A stretch of DNA of 64,000 nt from positions 2,066,001 through 2,130,000 of the forward strand of contig JAYKKM010000191.1 of the NCBI GenBank assembly GCA_035772405.1, given 5' to 3'. Shown piece by piece: positions 1 to 11,896 of this stretch (position 1 is its first letter; each line of letters opens with the position of its first letter). A program made the position numbers and the translations under genes. The notes under the pieces are model-generated. The model was given only the letters and a program-made list of their open reading frames with translations, was not told where the DNA came from and searched no databases. This stretch comes from Chrysogorgia sp. JL179-B06. Taxonomy: Eukaryota; Cnidaria; Anthozoa; Scleralcyonacea; Chrysogorgiidae.

Positions 1-750
1 CTAACAGCCTGACCGGCCGCCGCTGAGCAACACTGATAGTCTTTACCAAAACTACAACAACCTGGACGATAAACTTCACACATCTATAATGTACTACTTT
101 GGTAAAAGGTCTGTGCTCTCCATTAACGATAACTGAAGAGCAGTGATTTAACATTACATTGCCAAACTATAAGTAAATCATGCTAGGGCCTCTTCAGTCG
201 CGGTTTTGCTAAAAGCAGGCCCGCGCGCATACGGTCGGGCCGCGGGGCTACGGTCGGGCCGCGGACCGAAAACCTCAAATTGTACTCGACGATTTATATG
301 TGACCAAATCGTAATCACATTAGAATACATAAATGTTATCATTGTACATTTCAGAAACATTTTCGTTCCCCCAATATCATTCGAATTCGATATTCAACTA
401 TGGAATGGCGCAAATAACAAAAACAAGTAAGTCGTCACCACAAGCGCGCATACGATGGGTTTTGCTGTAATCAGGCTAACTTTTTATACTATACATCCAT
501 CTCGTTTCAGAAATGACTACATACATTTGGTCCTGTTAATAGAGGCTGTTGCTAATGTATTATCAACATTCAAACATCTAACAAGAAAAGAGGCTGTAAA
601 CATGATAGATAAATTATAACTTTGAAAAAATGATTTTGTTTGATCTGTTCTACTCTTTGCCAATATATGTATATTTCTGATATATTTAAACACAGCTGGC
701 TATACTCAACAAGATGAGAGTTGAGCCGGAGTTGCACTTCAATCTTTATG
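1..750. other. No gene recognised
   Basis: I see no coding region or known element here. A GC-rich direct duplication of about 17 bp (core ACGGTCGGGCCGCGG) lies near 228-263. The first complete copy of the 183-bp tandem repeat begins at 751. Confidence 0.5.
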
Positions 751-2235
751 TCAAGAAGCGCGCGCTTCATGACGGAAGTTGAAAAAAATCAAATAAAATA
801 GTATTTTAAACATTGAAAGGACCTGTTGTATATCATTGTACGCAGAATTGTATATGGAATCGAATGGTATGTTCAGATTTCTCAGCTACCGAGCAGAAAA
901 TAATATGGAACAGATTAGCTGGTCTGTCACCGAGTCAAGAAGCGCGCGCTTCATGACGGAAGTTGAAAAAATCAAATAAAATAGTATTTTAAACATTGGA
1001 AGGACCTGCTGCATATCATTGTACGCAGAATTGTATAGGGAATCGAATGGTATGTTCAGATTTCTCAGCTACCGAGCAGAAAATAATATGGAACAGATTA
1101 GCTGGTCTGTCACCGAGTCAAGAAGCGCGCGCTTCATGACGGAAGTTGAAAAAATCAAATAAAATAGTATTTTAAACATTGAAAGGACCTGCTGCATATC
1201 ATTGTACGCAGAATTGTATAGGGAATCGAATGGTATGTTCAGATTTCTCAGCTACCGAGCAGAAAATAATATGGAACAGATTAGCTGGTCTGTCACCGAG
1301 TCAAGAAGCGCGCGCTTCATGACGGAAGTTGAAAAAAATCAAATAAAATAGTATTTTAAACATTGAAAGGACCTGTTGTATATCATTTTACGCAGAATTG
1401 TATAGGGAATCGAATGGTATGTTCAGATTTCTCAGCTACCGAGCAGAAAATAATATGGAACAGATTAGCTGGTCTGTCACCGAGTCAAGAAGCGCGCGCT
1501 TCATGACGGAAGTTAAAAAAATAAAATAAAATAGTATTTTAAACATTGAAAGGACCAGTTGTATATCATTTTACGCAGAATTGTATAGGGAATCGAATGG
1601 TATGTTCAGATTTCTCAGCTACCGAGCAGAAAATAATATGGAACAGATTAGCTGGTCTGTCACCGAGTCAAGAAGCGCGCGCTTCATGACGGAAGTTGAA
1701 AATATAAAATAAAATAGTAGTTTAAACATTGAAAGGACCTGTTGTATATCATTTTACGCAGAATTGTATATGGAATCGAATGGTATGTTCAGATTTCTCA
1801 GCTACCGAGCAGAAAATAATATGGAACAGATTAGCTGGTCTGTCACCGAGTCAAGAAGCGCGCGCTTCATGACGGAAGTTGAAAAAATAAAATAAAATAG
1901 TAGTTTAAACATTGAAAGGACCTGTTGTATATCATTTTACGCAGAATTGTATATGGAATCGAATGGTATGTTCAGATTTCTCAGCTACCGAGCAGAAAAT
2001 AATATGGAACAGATTAGCTGGTCTGTCACCGAGTCAAGAAGCGCGCGCTTCATGACGGAAGTTGAAAAAAATCAAATAAAATAGTATTTTAAACATTGAA
2101 AGGACCAGTTGTATATCATTTTACGCAGAATTGTATAGGGAATCGAATGGTATGTTCAGATTTCTAAGCTACCGAGCAGAAAATAATATGGAACAGATTA
2201 GCTGGTCTGTCACCGAGTCAAGAAGCGCGCGCTAA
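751..2235. repeat. 183-184 bp tandem repeat, eight full copies
   Basis: The anchor TCAAGAAGCGCGCGCTTCAT recurs at 751, 935, 1118, 1301, 1485, 1668, 1851 and 2034, and a partial copy starts at 2218. Spacing is always 183 or 184 bp. Copies differ by few substitutions and by the length of one A-run. Each unit carries the self-complementary core AGCGCGCGCT. There is no sustained open frame, so this is a satellite-type array and not coding sequence. Confidence 0.97.
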
Positions 2236-2399
2236 TGAGAAATGACGGGGATTGTCAGACCGCTTTAAAATATGCTTTTGTCGTGTTGAATATAGTTCAT
2301 TGAAGTTTATTTTGAATGTGAGTGTTTTAATAGTTTATATGTATTGCTTATTTGGAAATATAGTCGGTCTGAACGAGTTATAAGAGACGCGGGAGAGTG

Positions 2400-2475
2400 G
2401 TGTTGAATTGGCAGCTAAGTGAATTGGCAGCGAATTGGCAGCTGGCGAATTGGCAGCTAACTTCACGGGGTTAAA
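2400..2475. repeat. Short GAATTGGCAG repeat cluster
   Basis: The motif GAATTGGCAGC occurs four times in about 60 bp. It is followed by GCTAACTTCACGGGGTTA (2456-2473), an 18-base string that occurs again at 28378-28395, downstream of the DIRS-like element. Confidence 0.6.
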
Positions 2476-2879
2476 TCGCGAAGCGACGAATACGAAATAT
2501 TGCGCCATAACATCACGTGCACTCTGATCACGTGCTATGTGGAATAAAGTACCGGTCGGCATTTTGATACCATGTTCAGAGAGATTTTAACAATGTTGTC
2601 AGCTTGGCGGATCCTGAGGATTTCAGTATTATTTTTGACCAGATTGGTGTAATGTTAGACAAATTTGGTGTGTAGACAACCATATATAAAGACAATGACG
2701 CATTCAATTTCATTTATGATTAGTGAAATCAGCTATTCAGTTGTTTTTCATGCATTACTAAAACATAATACAGAATAGTTCATAATTATTCAAATATTTT
2801 TGAATGGAATAATTTTATATATTTAATAACCAATTTTTACCTCAATTATCCACAAATCAAGAAAAACTACAATGACTTC

Positions 2880-3165
2880 AAGAAAGAGCATAATATTTAC
2901 TCCAACAAAGAGTGCTATGACTCTAACAAAGAGTGCTCGGACTCCAACAAAGAGTGCTGTGACTCCAACAAAGAGTGCTATGACTGTAACAAAGAGTCCA
3001 TCGACTCCTCCAGGAGTCCTATAACTCCTAGAAAGAGTTCATGGAGTCCCATGTTGGGGTCAAAACAACCCTTAGAGTCAAAACCACTCCATGAAGGGTC
3101 AAAATGACCCTTCGAGGAAAGGTGCTGAAATGACTCCTTGGGGTCAAAACGACTCTTTTGAATTT
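2880..3165. repeat. Interspersed ACTCC/GGAGT and AAAGAGTGCT motif repeat
   Basis: ACTCCAACAAAGAGTGCT-like units of about 20 bp repeat five times (2890-2998). They pass into alternating GACTC/GAGTC and GGGTCAAAA/TTTGACCC-like blocks up to 3165. The motifs occur in both orientations, so the tract has many short self-complementary pairs. The tract ends just before a probable coding exon. Confidence 0.7.
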
Positions 3166-3174
3166 ACAGTGCAG

Positions 3175-3353
3175 TAAACGTCGCGAAGTCAGAAATCAAA
3201 GAGAGACTTGCTGCTGTTGGACAAGCAATCGAAGACATACCAGGGTTGCAACAAATCTTTGATGAGGATAGTTCTGCTATGAACCCCTTACGTGGAATCG
3301 AAACCGAACAAAAGCAACATAAATATAACCTTAACCATTTTAACTCTTGTGAT
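3175..3353 (+). pseudogene. Exon-like fragment of a transposase-like protein family
   Basis: After a possible acceptor (TTACAGTGCAG, ending 3174) one frame gives about 59 residues without a stop. They include VGQAIEDIPG, QIFDEDSSAMNPL and GIETEQKQHKYN. This pattern (an IPG segment, F-D-E, N-P-L/F, G-I/L-E-T, Q-x-K-Y) resembles the N-terminal part of a large transposase-like family found in many animal genomes. I recognise the pattern only from general familiarity and cannot name the family with certainty. The frame ends in a stop soon after HFN and no neighbouring exon was found, so this is probably a stranded fragment. Confidence 0.4.
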
Positions 3354-3589
3354 AAGTCTCTTTTGTATTTATGATCATATGTAAAGTTTAATAATATTCC
3401 CAATATTAAGATTTCACTTCAAGATTTCATTGAGGTTACAGTATATACTGTATTCTGTATATTTTTATATACTGTGTGTCTATGTTGTCTGTGTAGGTCC
3501 TTTTAAAAAACATGTGAATGAAAAAGTTTCCTGAATAAATATTATTTTATTCTATTATAAATGTTAAACATGCATTTTTTATACACCCT

Positions 3590-4080
3590 CCTTTACATCC
3601 TTACAAAATACAAAATACATCCTTTTTTGAGTGAAAATTAAGGAGTAAATATACATTAATTACTCCGTTATGTTTATCCCTTTTTCGAAAGTACATTTTA
3701 CTCCTTTATGAGAGTTGTATTGACTCCCAGAAATGCATTACTTACTCCGGTATGTTTACTCCTTTTTTGGAGTGAAAATAAAGGAGTAAATATACAATAA
3801 TTACTCCGATATGTCTATTCCTTTTCAAGAGTACATTTTACTCCTTTATGAGAGTTGGATTGACTCCCAGAGTAGTAAGATTGGGGTTAAAGTTACTCCT
3901 GGAGTAATAATAAAGGAGTAAAAAGTACTCTAATATTTGTACTCCTTTGCTGGAGTATATTTTATCCCTGCAGTGGAGTAATATTTACTCTTAGTAGAGT
4001 AAAAGTTTTAATATGAACTGAAGTGGAGTAGGTTTAACTCTGGTTTTGGAGTGAAATATACTCTATTTTTTTACTCCCCA
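3590..4080. repeat. Alternating TTTACTCC / GGAGTAAA repeat tract
   Basis: ACTCC and its complement GGAGT alternate every 15-40 bp over almost 500 bp, usually followed by A/T runs. A direct duplication of about 125 bp is included (units starting with TTACTCCGTTATG and TTACTCCGATATG, both containing CTCCTTTATGAGAGTT). Similar tracts lie at 2880-3165 and 63530-63700. Confidence 0.75.
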
Positions 4081-4299
4081 AGTATCAAGGCGATCATATG
4101 GCCCAACCCATGGCCTTCTCATTGTAATGTCAAAATTAAATCTGATCATTTGAACACCATACATCCAATTCGAACAACATTTACTCGAAACGGGCAATTG
4201 CCTCGCGAAGTTATAAATTTTCCATTCAAGCGAACTTGCCAAATCGAACTTCACGATTGTAATATTTCTGAATTAAACGATTGTTAGGTATCTGGCGGT

Positions 4300-5380
4300 C
4301 AACTTTCTAATCGAACAAACGAACGGGAAATATACCCTCCTAATATTAAAATAACGTACGGAAATCACTCAGGATGTCACCCACGTTGTCAAAAACATTG
4401 AAGTTACAGTGTCTCCTTCAATTAAGACGCTGTTATATATTTATTAGCTTTATTTATTTTCATAATTCGTTACAGCATAATTACCAATCTTCTTTCGCCA
4501 TTACTGGTCCACATGCGTCGAACGCAATTAGATAATCTTTGATTACTCCTAGTAATATCAATATATATTGGCATTGTATTCCAAATATTAAATACCTTCG
4601 AGATGCGAGTTAATATCTTTTTGTTTTTTGCAATGCTATTGTGGGCACCAATTCGAGCTCTGTATTGGTCAATCGTTACTCCAATTTCAAACGATTCGTG
4701 TTTATATCAGTAGCTGTGTAGTTGTAGATTGCCTCAACGGACGAGTTGTAGTTTATGTCAACGACGGGCGAGTTGTAGTTTGCCTCAACGGAGGAGTTTA
4801 AATTTTGTCTCAATGGGCGAACGAGTACAATGGCTTCGTTTAAATACAACACAATAAGTGTCTGGTCGAACTCTTGATCAGCGCGAACACAATGGCTCCT
4901 GTGAGAACAAAACTGTCACAAGGCATGATGAACTAACAAATATGTCCTGTAAGACTCCTAAAACAGAAAAAAATATGCATCAGATAAAATATACGTCGCC
5001 TGCAAGGAAAGTGCTGCCGTTCACTCCCACAAAAATTGCAAATTTTTACACCAGAACTGATCAACAAATTTCATGTCGATTAACACGACGTTAATACTCA
5101 TAACTTGTCGCCTTACCTTGATAAAATTTCGAAAATCAAAGCAAACAGTGGCCTGCAACCAGTAGACAGAAAAATGAGATGGCTCCGCTTGGTCATGTGA
5201 TCCAGGTTTTAAGTCACAAACGAGTGACTAGTCCGCCGCCGATAACATAGCGTTTACGTTGCTAAGCAACGTAGACGCAAAAAGTGCTCCACTTGGACAC
5301 AAATAATTTTGAGTTGATATTGTTGATGTTTTTGTGGTAGTGAAAACTGGAGTATGAATAATTATTTAGTCTATTTAGGA
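4300..5380. repeat. Non-coding; contains a dispersed repeat copy (4550-4720)
   Basis: No gene recognised. The segment 4550-4720 (GCTATTGTGGGCACCAATTC and flanks) is repeated in the same orientation, with substitutions, at about 9810-9985. The words GACGGGCGAGTTGTAGTTTG and close variants repeat at 4735-4830. The 113-bp satellite begins at the right edge. Confidence 0.6.
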
Positions 5381-7952
5381 CCACACAACAGTGACTAAGA
5401 CTTTGACGACTTGTTCCGCTTGTTACGACCGGACCAATTGGACGAATCGAACGACTCGACGAGTATTTTGGCCTACTCGGCGCACCGTACACCACCACAT
5501 AACAGTGACCAAGACTTGACGACTTGTTCCGCTCATTACGACCGGACCAATTGGACGAATCGAACGACTCGACGAGTATTTTGGCCTACTCGGCTCACCG
5601 TACACCACCACACAACAGTGACTAAGACTTGACGAGTGGTTCCGCTCGTTACGACCGGACCAATTGGACGAATCGAACGACTCGACGAGTATTTTGGCCT
5701 ACTCGGCGCACCGTACACCACCACACAACAGTGACTTAGACTTGACGAGTGGTTCCGCTCGTTACGACCGGACCAATTGGACGAATCGAACGACTCGACG
5801 AGTATTTTGGCCTACTCGGCGCACCGTACACCACCACACAACAGTGACTTAGACTTGACGAGTGGTTCCGCTCGTTACGACCGGACCAATTGGACGAATC
5901 GAACGACTCGACGAGTATTTTGTCGGCGCACCGTACACCACCACACAACAGTGACCAAGACTTGACGAGTGGTTCCGCTCGTTACGACCGGACCAATTGG
6001 ACGAATCGAACGACTCGACGAGTATTTTGGCCTACTCGGCGCACCGTACACCACCACACAACAGTGACTAAGACTCGACGAGTGGTTCCGCTCGTTACGA
6101 CCGGACCAATTGGACGAATCAAACGACTCGACGAGTATTTTGGTCTACTCGGCGCACCGTACACCACCACACAACAGTGACTAAGACTTGACGAGTGGCT
6201 CCGCTCGTTACGACCGGACCAATTGGACGAATCGAACGACTCGACGAGTATTTTGGCCTAATCGGCGCACCGTACACCACCACACAACAGTGACTAAGAC
6301 TTGACGAGTGGCTCCGCTCGTTACGACCGGACCAATTGGACGAATCGAACGACTCGACGAGTATTTTGGCCTACTCTGCGCACCGTACACCACCACACAA
6401 CAGTGACTAAGACTCGACGAGTGGTTCCGCTCGTTACGACCGGACCAATTGGACGAATCGAACGACTCGACGAGTATTTTGGCCTACTCGGCGCACCGCA
6501 CACCACCACACAACAGTGACTAAGACTTGACGAGTGGCTCCGCTCGTTACGACCGGACCAATTGGACGAATCGAACGACTCGACGAGTATTTTGGCCTAC
6601 TCGGCGCACCGTACACCACCACACAACAGTGACTAAGACTTGACGAGTGGCTCCGCTCGTTACGACCGGACCAATTGGACGAATCGAACGACTCGACGAG
6701 TATTTTGGCCTACTCTGCGCACCGTACACCATCACACAACAGTGACTAAGACTTGACGAGTGGCTCCGCTCGTTACGACCGGACCAATTGGACGAATCGA
6801 ACGACTCGACGAGTATTTTGGCCTACTCGGCGCACCGTACACCACCACACAACAGTGACTAAGACTCGACGAGTGGTTCCGCTCGTTACGACCGGACCAA
6901 TTGGACGAATCAAACGACTCGACGAGTATTTTGGTCTACTCGGCGCACCGTACACCACCACACAACAGTGACTAAGACTTGACGAGTGGCTCCGCTCGTT
7001 ACGACCGGACCAATTGGACGAATCGAACGACTCGACGAGTATTTTGGCCTAATCGGCGCACCGTACACCACCACACAACAGTGACTAAGACTTGACGAGT
7101 GGCTCCGCTCGTTACGACCGGACCAATTGGACGAATCGAACGACTCGACGAGTATTTTGGCCTACTCTGCGCACCGTACACCACCACACAACAGTGACTA
7201 AGACTCGACGAGTGGTTCCGCTCGTTACGACCGGACCAATTGGACGAATCGAACGACTCGACGAGTATTTTGGCCTACTCGGCGCACCGCACACCACCAC
7301 ACAACAGTGACTAAGACTTGACGAGTGGCTCCGCTCGTTACGACCGGACCAATTGGACGAATCGAACGACTCGACGAGTATTTTGGCCTACTCGGCGCAC
7401 CGTACACCACCACACAACAGTGACTAAGACTTGACGAGTGGCTCCGCTCGTTACGACCGGACCAATTGGACGAATCGAACGACTCGACGAGTATTTTGGC
7501 CTACTCTGCGCACCGTACACCATCACACAACAGTGACTAAGACTTGACGAGTGGCTCCGCTCGTTACGACCGGACCAATTGGACGAATCGAACGACTCTA
7601 CGAGTATTTTGGCCTACTCGGCGCACCGTACACCACCACACAACAGTTACTAAGACTTGACGACTTCTTCCACTCGTTACGACCGGACCAATTGGACGAA
7701 TCGAACGACGTACACCACCACACAACAGTGACTATAAGACTTGACGACTTGTTCCACTCGTTACGAGCGGACCAATTGGACGAATCGAACGACTTGACGA
7801 GTATTTTGGCCTACTCTCGCACCGTACACCACCACACACAAGTGACTAAGACTTGACGAGTGGTTCCGCTCGTTACGACGAAACCAATTGGACGAATGGA
7901 ACGATCGACGAATATTTTGGCCTACTCTCCCACACGACTTGTTGCACTCGTT
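5381..7952. repeat. 113-bp CpG-rich satellite with 791-bp higher-order unit
   Basis: About 20 copies of a 113-bp unit (containing ACCGGACCAATTGGACGAAT and CACCACACAACAGTGACTA) run to about 7650, followed by degraded and shortened copies to about 7950. Rare variants recur at exactly 791 bp = 7 x 113: GACTAAGACTCGACG at 6066 and 6857, a GCACCGCACACC variant at about 6491 and 7282, and CACCATCACAC at about 6730 and 7521. A seven-unit block was therefore duplicated recently. The unit is rich in CpG, unlike the AT-rich flanks. Overlapping open frames on both strands are by-products of the repeat. Confidence 0.97.
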
Positions 7953-10100
7953 CATAGTTAATATAACCCGATTAATTGCACCAATGCAACGAATCGACGA
8001 ATATTTACCCACACCTTCAACATTTTATTATTTAAATATTCTAATATTATACCAAATATTAACATTAACACGAATGTCACGACCGGAACGACCCGAATAC
8101 GTTCGACAGTATTGGACAACCATCTTTCTTGAGTGTGAATACCCATGCAATCATACAGTATGTAGTAATAATCCTACATAAGTATAATATTATCAACAGA
8201 GCTTTTACCATAAAAATTACCTTAATAATTATATTGATTATTGCATTAAGAAAATAATTAAAGTAAAATACATTCTTGCACAATTAACTGCAATTGTGGA
8301 TTAACTTTCAACATCAATTAATACGGATTTTCCACATGGGTCTGGCATGCCATTTATCTCTTGAATGAGAATAAAAATCTTAAATTTTACTACTGTGTTA
8401 CAGTCAATAAACAATGTTGATAATTCAATTCAGAGTAGGGAAAATATTTTATTTTAGAGCACCTGTTATAGTGATGAAAAATGGTTAATTGTCTGTTATC
8501 ATGAATATGTCACCTGCAAGGGTTTTACAGCACAGCTGCCGAGAGGTTATTTGGGGCTTTGATGATATCATATGTCCGGTGGGGGATCCAGGGTTTCTTG
8601 AAAGGAGGGATGCACATTAATATTTAGTGACTGCATTTCTAGGGGGTCTGGAAAGATTTTGAATTTAGGGTCTCTGAAATGGCATTTCCTTCACTTTGAG
8701 GGAATTTTTTAGTGAAATCTAAAGACCTTAAATCATGTATTTTTTTGGTAGTATATCCCATTATTTTTAAGAAAATATTCTTGATGAGTGTACTATTTTT
8801 ATGGCACCATAAATAAAAAGACAAAGGAGGCACCTTGGTGATAAATAATTGAATCACAGAAGAACATATTTAGTAAGTGGCATAATGGCGCCACGTGAGA
8901 TTGGGAACACGTAGGAAATTTGCGTTCGGGGGCCCCGCGCCCCCATACATATACAGTATGATATATTACAAAAATAGGCTCGAAGAAGTGATGTGTAGCT
9001 TTATGGGCCCCTTGATAAATGGCCTGTTGTCAGTTTTGAGGTATGGACGCTTGTGCGGTTCCTGCTCCACAGTGGTCGAGGACCCTTACTCCCACCCTCT
9101 TACCGTCAATTGCAATACTGTACTGTCTTTAATCTTTATCATGTCCAAAACTCAAAAGTTCAAAAATTTTAGGGGGCCCCTCTCAAATTGGGTGCCTGAG
9201 GCAACTTGCCCACCTCTCGGCGGCCTTGTTACTACACCCCGGCGTTCTTTTTCAGATCTGTTTAGATAGGAGAAAATGAGAGATTGTACTGCTATCATAC
9301 AATCGGACATGCCTGTATGGTAAAATGCATAATAGAACTGCTAACCCCAAAACAACTACAGTAACCCTAAACCCCACCTAATGGGTTTTCTAATACTAAC
9401 CTTAATACTAATAAAAGGATCGTCCAGAAGACAATTGCTTGTGGGCACTGACAAATAACTCCTTGGATGTAGTAAAACCCTACCAGCAAAGGAGTCACTA
9501 TATCGTAAATAATAAACTTTATCATCAAATTGAATTGAAATCAATTCTGGCATGTCAGTTAATAGCAAAAAATATTTTTTAATGGGTTACCCTATGCAAG
9601 TATAAAGGTTAATATTTCCAGTACATAATATCGTATTTAAAAATTGTGAATCCCAAGTTGTAATATCTTTTACTTGAGTATATATATTATTGCAGTGACA
9701 TAGCTACACATTGTTTACCAGCATTTTGGCCAAATTGTCTTGAATTGCACAAATTGTAGCGCTTGGATAAATTATATACACTTGGATAAATCATATACAG
9801 TTATAAATAATATCAATATTGTCATTGTATTCCAAATGATACCTTGTTCGAGATGAGAGTAAATAATATCCTCTTTGGTTTTTGCATTGCTATTGTGGGC
9901 ACCAATTCGAGCGCTGTATATTTGCTCAATCGTTACTCCCATTTCAAATGATTCGTGTTTAAATTCATACAATAGCTGTGTAGCTGCTGTCTCTGCCCGA
10001 AAGGCGGAGGAGCGGGCGATTGGTGGTGTCGTCTCGTCTGGATGGAGGCGCGAAGGGGCTGCTGGGAAGGCGGAGGAGCGCGCTTACTCGCATAATGATG
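7953..10100. other. No gene recognised; unclassified repeats
   Basis: The first 150 bp are decayed satellite. The rest has no frame resembling a known protein. At 9810-9985 lies the second copy of the dispersed repeat seen at 4550-4720. Near 8930 and 9170 are short G/C runs (GGGGGCCCC) of unknown meaning. Confidence 0.45.
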
Positions 10101-10108
10101 GTCAAGTC

Positions 10109-10241
10109 TAGCCTGCTCCGCAGAGCAACTTTGTGGCTTCTTTTTTACGAGTCAAATCGCTTGCAAGGCTGTGCCAAAACAGCGTTGGAATCTATTTGAC
10201 TCGGAAACAAAAGCCACAGAGTTGCCTGGGGAGGAGGCTAG
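10109..10241. mobile_element. hAT-like MITE with 8-bp target duplication
   Basis: Inverted termini of about 50 bp (left TAGCCTGCTCC...TTTGTGGCTT, right complement CTAGCCTCCTCC...TCTGTGGCTT) enclose a 133-bp element. The 8-bp direct repeat GTCAAGTC flanks it at 10101-10108 and 10242-10249. An 8-bp target duplication is characteristic of hAT transposons. There is no coding capacity, so it is non-autonomous. Confidence 0.85.
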
Positions 10242-10736
10242 GTCAAGTCCGCTCTCCGCTAAATTGTAGAATACCCGTCCACTTTCGCTATTTGTATCTG
10301 TTGAAAGTTTAGTAAAACGGTCAAATTACGCCCCGTTTAGTTTTGATAACTATCAACAACGACAACAAGTGCCAAGTACACACAATAGAAACCTTCGACA
10401 TTTAAATATTTAAAGAGATTTTAGAGCAACCTGGTTTGTAGCTATTTCTACCTTTAAATGCGGTTTCAAAAGTGGATGGGTATTCTAAATCTGCTCCCAA
10501 GCTGGCATTCTGGAATAATCGAAAGGATTTATAGAGCTTTCCGGTTCGCTATTAACGCTGTTGTCCGCCAGGCGGTTGGCGGTTCCCCAAACGATCGACG
10601 AAACTTACACGCAAGAAGTCTTCCAGAGCGTCGAGGACGTTTTGTTGCAGATTTTTAACAGAAATAAACAGAATGAATCGAGAGTCCATAATACAAATAA
10701 TAATTATAATTATAATTATAATAATAATACTGTACT
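10242..10736. other. No gene recognised; ATT-type microsatellite at the right end
   Basis: No coding similarity seen. At 10689-10735 an imperfect AAT/ATT microsatellite abuts the truncated reverse transcriptase that follows. It may mark the junction where the 5' part of that element was lost. Confidence 0.5.
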
Positions 10737-11896
10737 CTAATGGGGAGTGTCTAGGCCCAGTGAACATTAACAGGGGCATCTTCCAAGGAGACTCTTTCTC
10801 ACCCTTGTTGTTCGTGATCGCGCTAATTACCAGTGACACATGTGCTACGATACGAGAGACAGGAATGGGATATAAACTGGAGAAAAATGGCCCAATGATC
10901 AATCACATGTTATTTATGGATGACCTTAAAGTCTTCGAGAAAAATGACAATGAAGTTGATTCACTGGTGCAAACCATCCGACAATGTAGTACTGATATTG
11001 GTATGGAGTTTGGGATATCCAAGTGTGCAGTAGTGACATTGAAGAGGGGACGAATGGTGGACAGTCGGGGCATTAAACTCCCGGATGGAGAAGAAATGAC
11101 GGAGCCTGACTGTGAAATGTATAAATACCTTGGTGTGTTGGAGATTGATACTATCATGTGTGCTGAAATGAAAGCTAAAGTCAAAGATATCTACTTGAGG
11201 AGACTAAGACTTCTGCTTAAGAGCAAGCTTAATGGTCGAAATATTTTCTTGGCAATCAACTCATGGGCGGTGGCAGTGATACGATACAGTGCAGCATTCA
11301 TTGGGTGGACAAAGAATGAGACCCGGGAGTTAGACAGGCATACCCGAAGAATGATGAGTGCATACCACGCCATCCATCCTAAGTCAAATGTGCGAAGGAT
11401 ATACATCAAGAGAAAAGAAGGAGGAAGAGGTTTAACCAGCGTTGAAGAATGCATCGCGAGTGAATTGAGAAGCTTACATCACTATATAGTAACCAGTGAA
11501 GAAACACTACTGAAAGCAGTTGTAAAGGAAGAAGGAATAATTAAAGAACAAGTAGTAGTGAAAGAAGATTACAAGAAAAGGGTAGATGCTGAGAAGAAAA
11601 AGGAGGTGGAAAGCATGAAACTCCACGGGCAGTTTGAGAGAGATACAAAGGATCTGAAAACAGAAGAATCGTGGAATTGGTTAAGTAAAGGCTATCTCAA
11701 ACGTGAAACAGAAAGCCTGATAACTTCTGCACAAGATCAAGCGTTAAATACAAACTCCATTAAGAAGAGTATATACGGATTGAATGTCTCAGATAAATGT
11801 AGGTTATGTGGCGAAAAGGTAGAAAGTGTAATGCATAAAACGAGCAGACAACCAGAGCACAAAACCAAAGTAGAAGCGATGATTTCATCGTTGTAG
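10737..11896 (+). pseudogene. R2/NeSL-like non-LTR retrotransposon reverse transcriptase, truncated at both ends
   Basis: One open frame of about 385 residues encodes the second half of a reverse transcriptase. It has RGIFQGDSFSPLLFV (block before the catalytic loop), FMDDLK (the D-D catalytic pair) and FGISKCAV, then a long basic region with GGRGLTSVEEC and WNWLSKGYLK. Near the end CRLCGEKVESVMH begins the Cys-Cys-His knuckle usual before the restriction-like endonuclease of R2/NeSL elements, but the final Cys and the whole endonuclease are missing. The 5' half (fingers domain, DNA-binding N-terminus) is replaced by a microsatellite. The remaining frame is uninterrupted, so the copy is fairly young or the loss recent. 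The clade is assigned by eye. Confidence 0.85.

Noticed and set aside
5411..7856. Many overlapping 60-100 codon frames on both strands in the 113-bp array
   Set aside because: Every copy yields the same frames at 113-bp spacing. They are satellite artefacts.
751..7952. CRISPR-like arrays
   Set aside because: Repeat units are contiguous without unique spacers, period 183 or 113 bp, in a eukaryotic context.
10552..10902. Minus-strand frame with poly-Ile
   Set aside because: It crosses the ATT microsatellite and is antisense to the RT.
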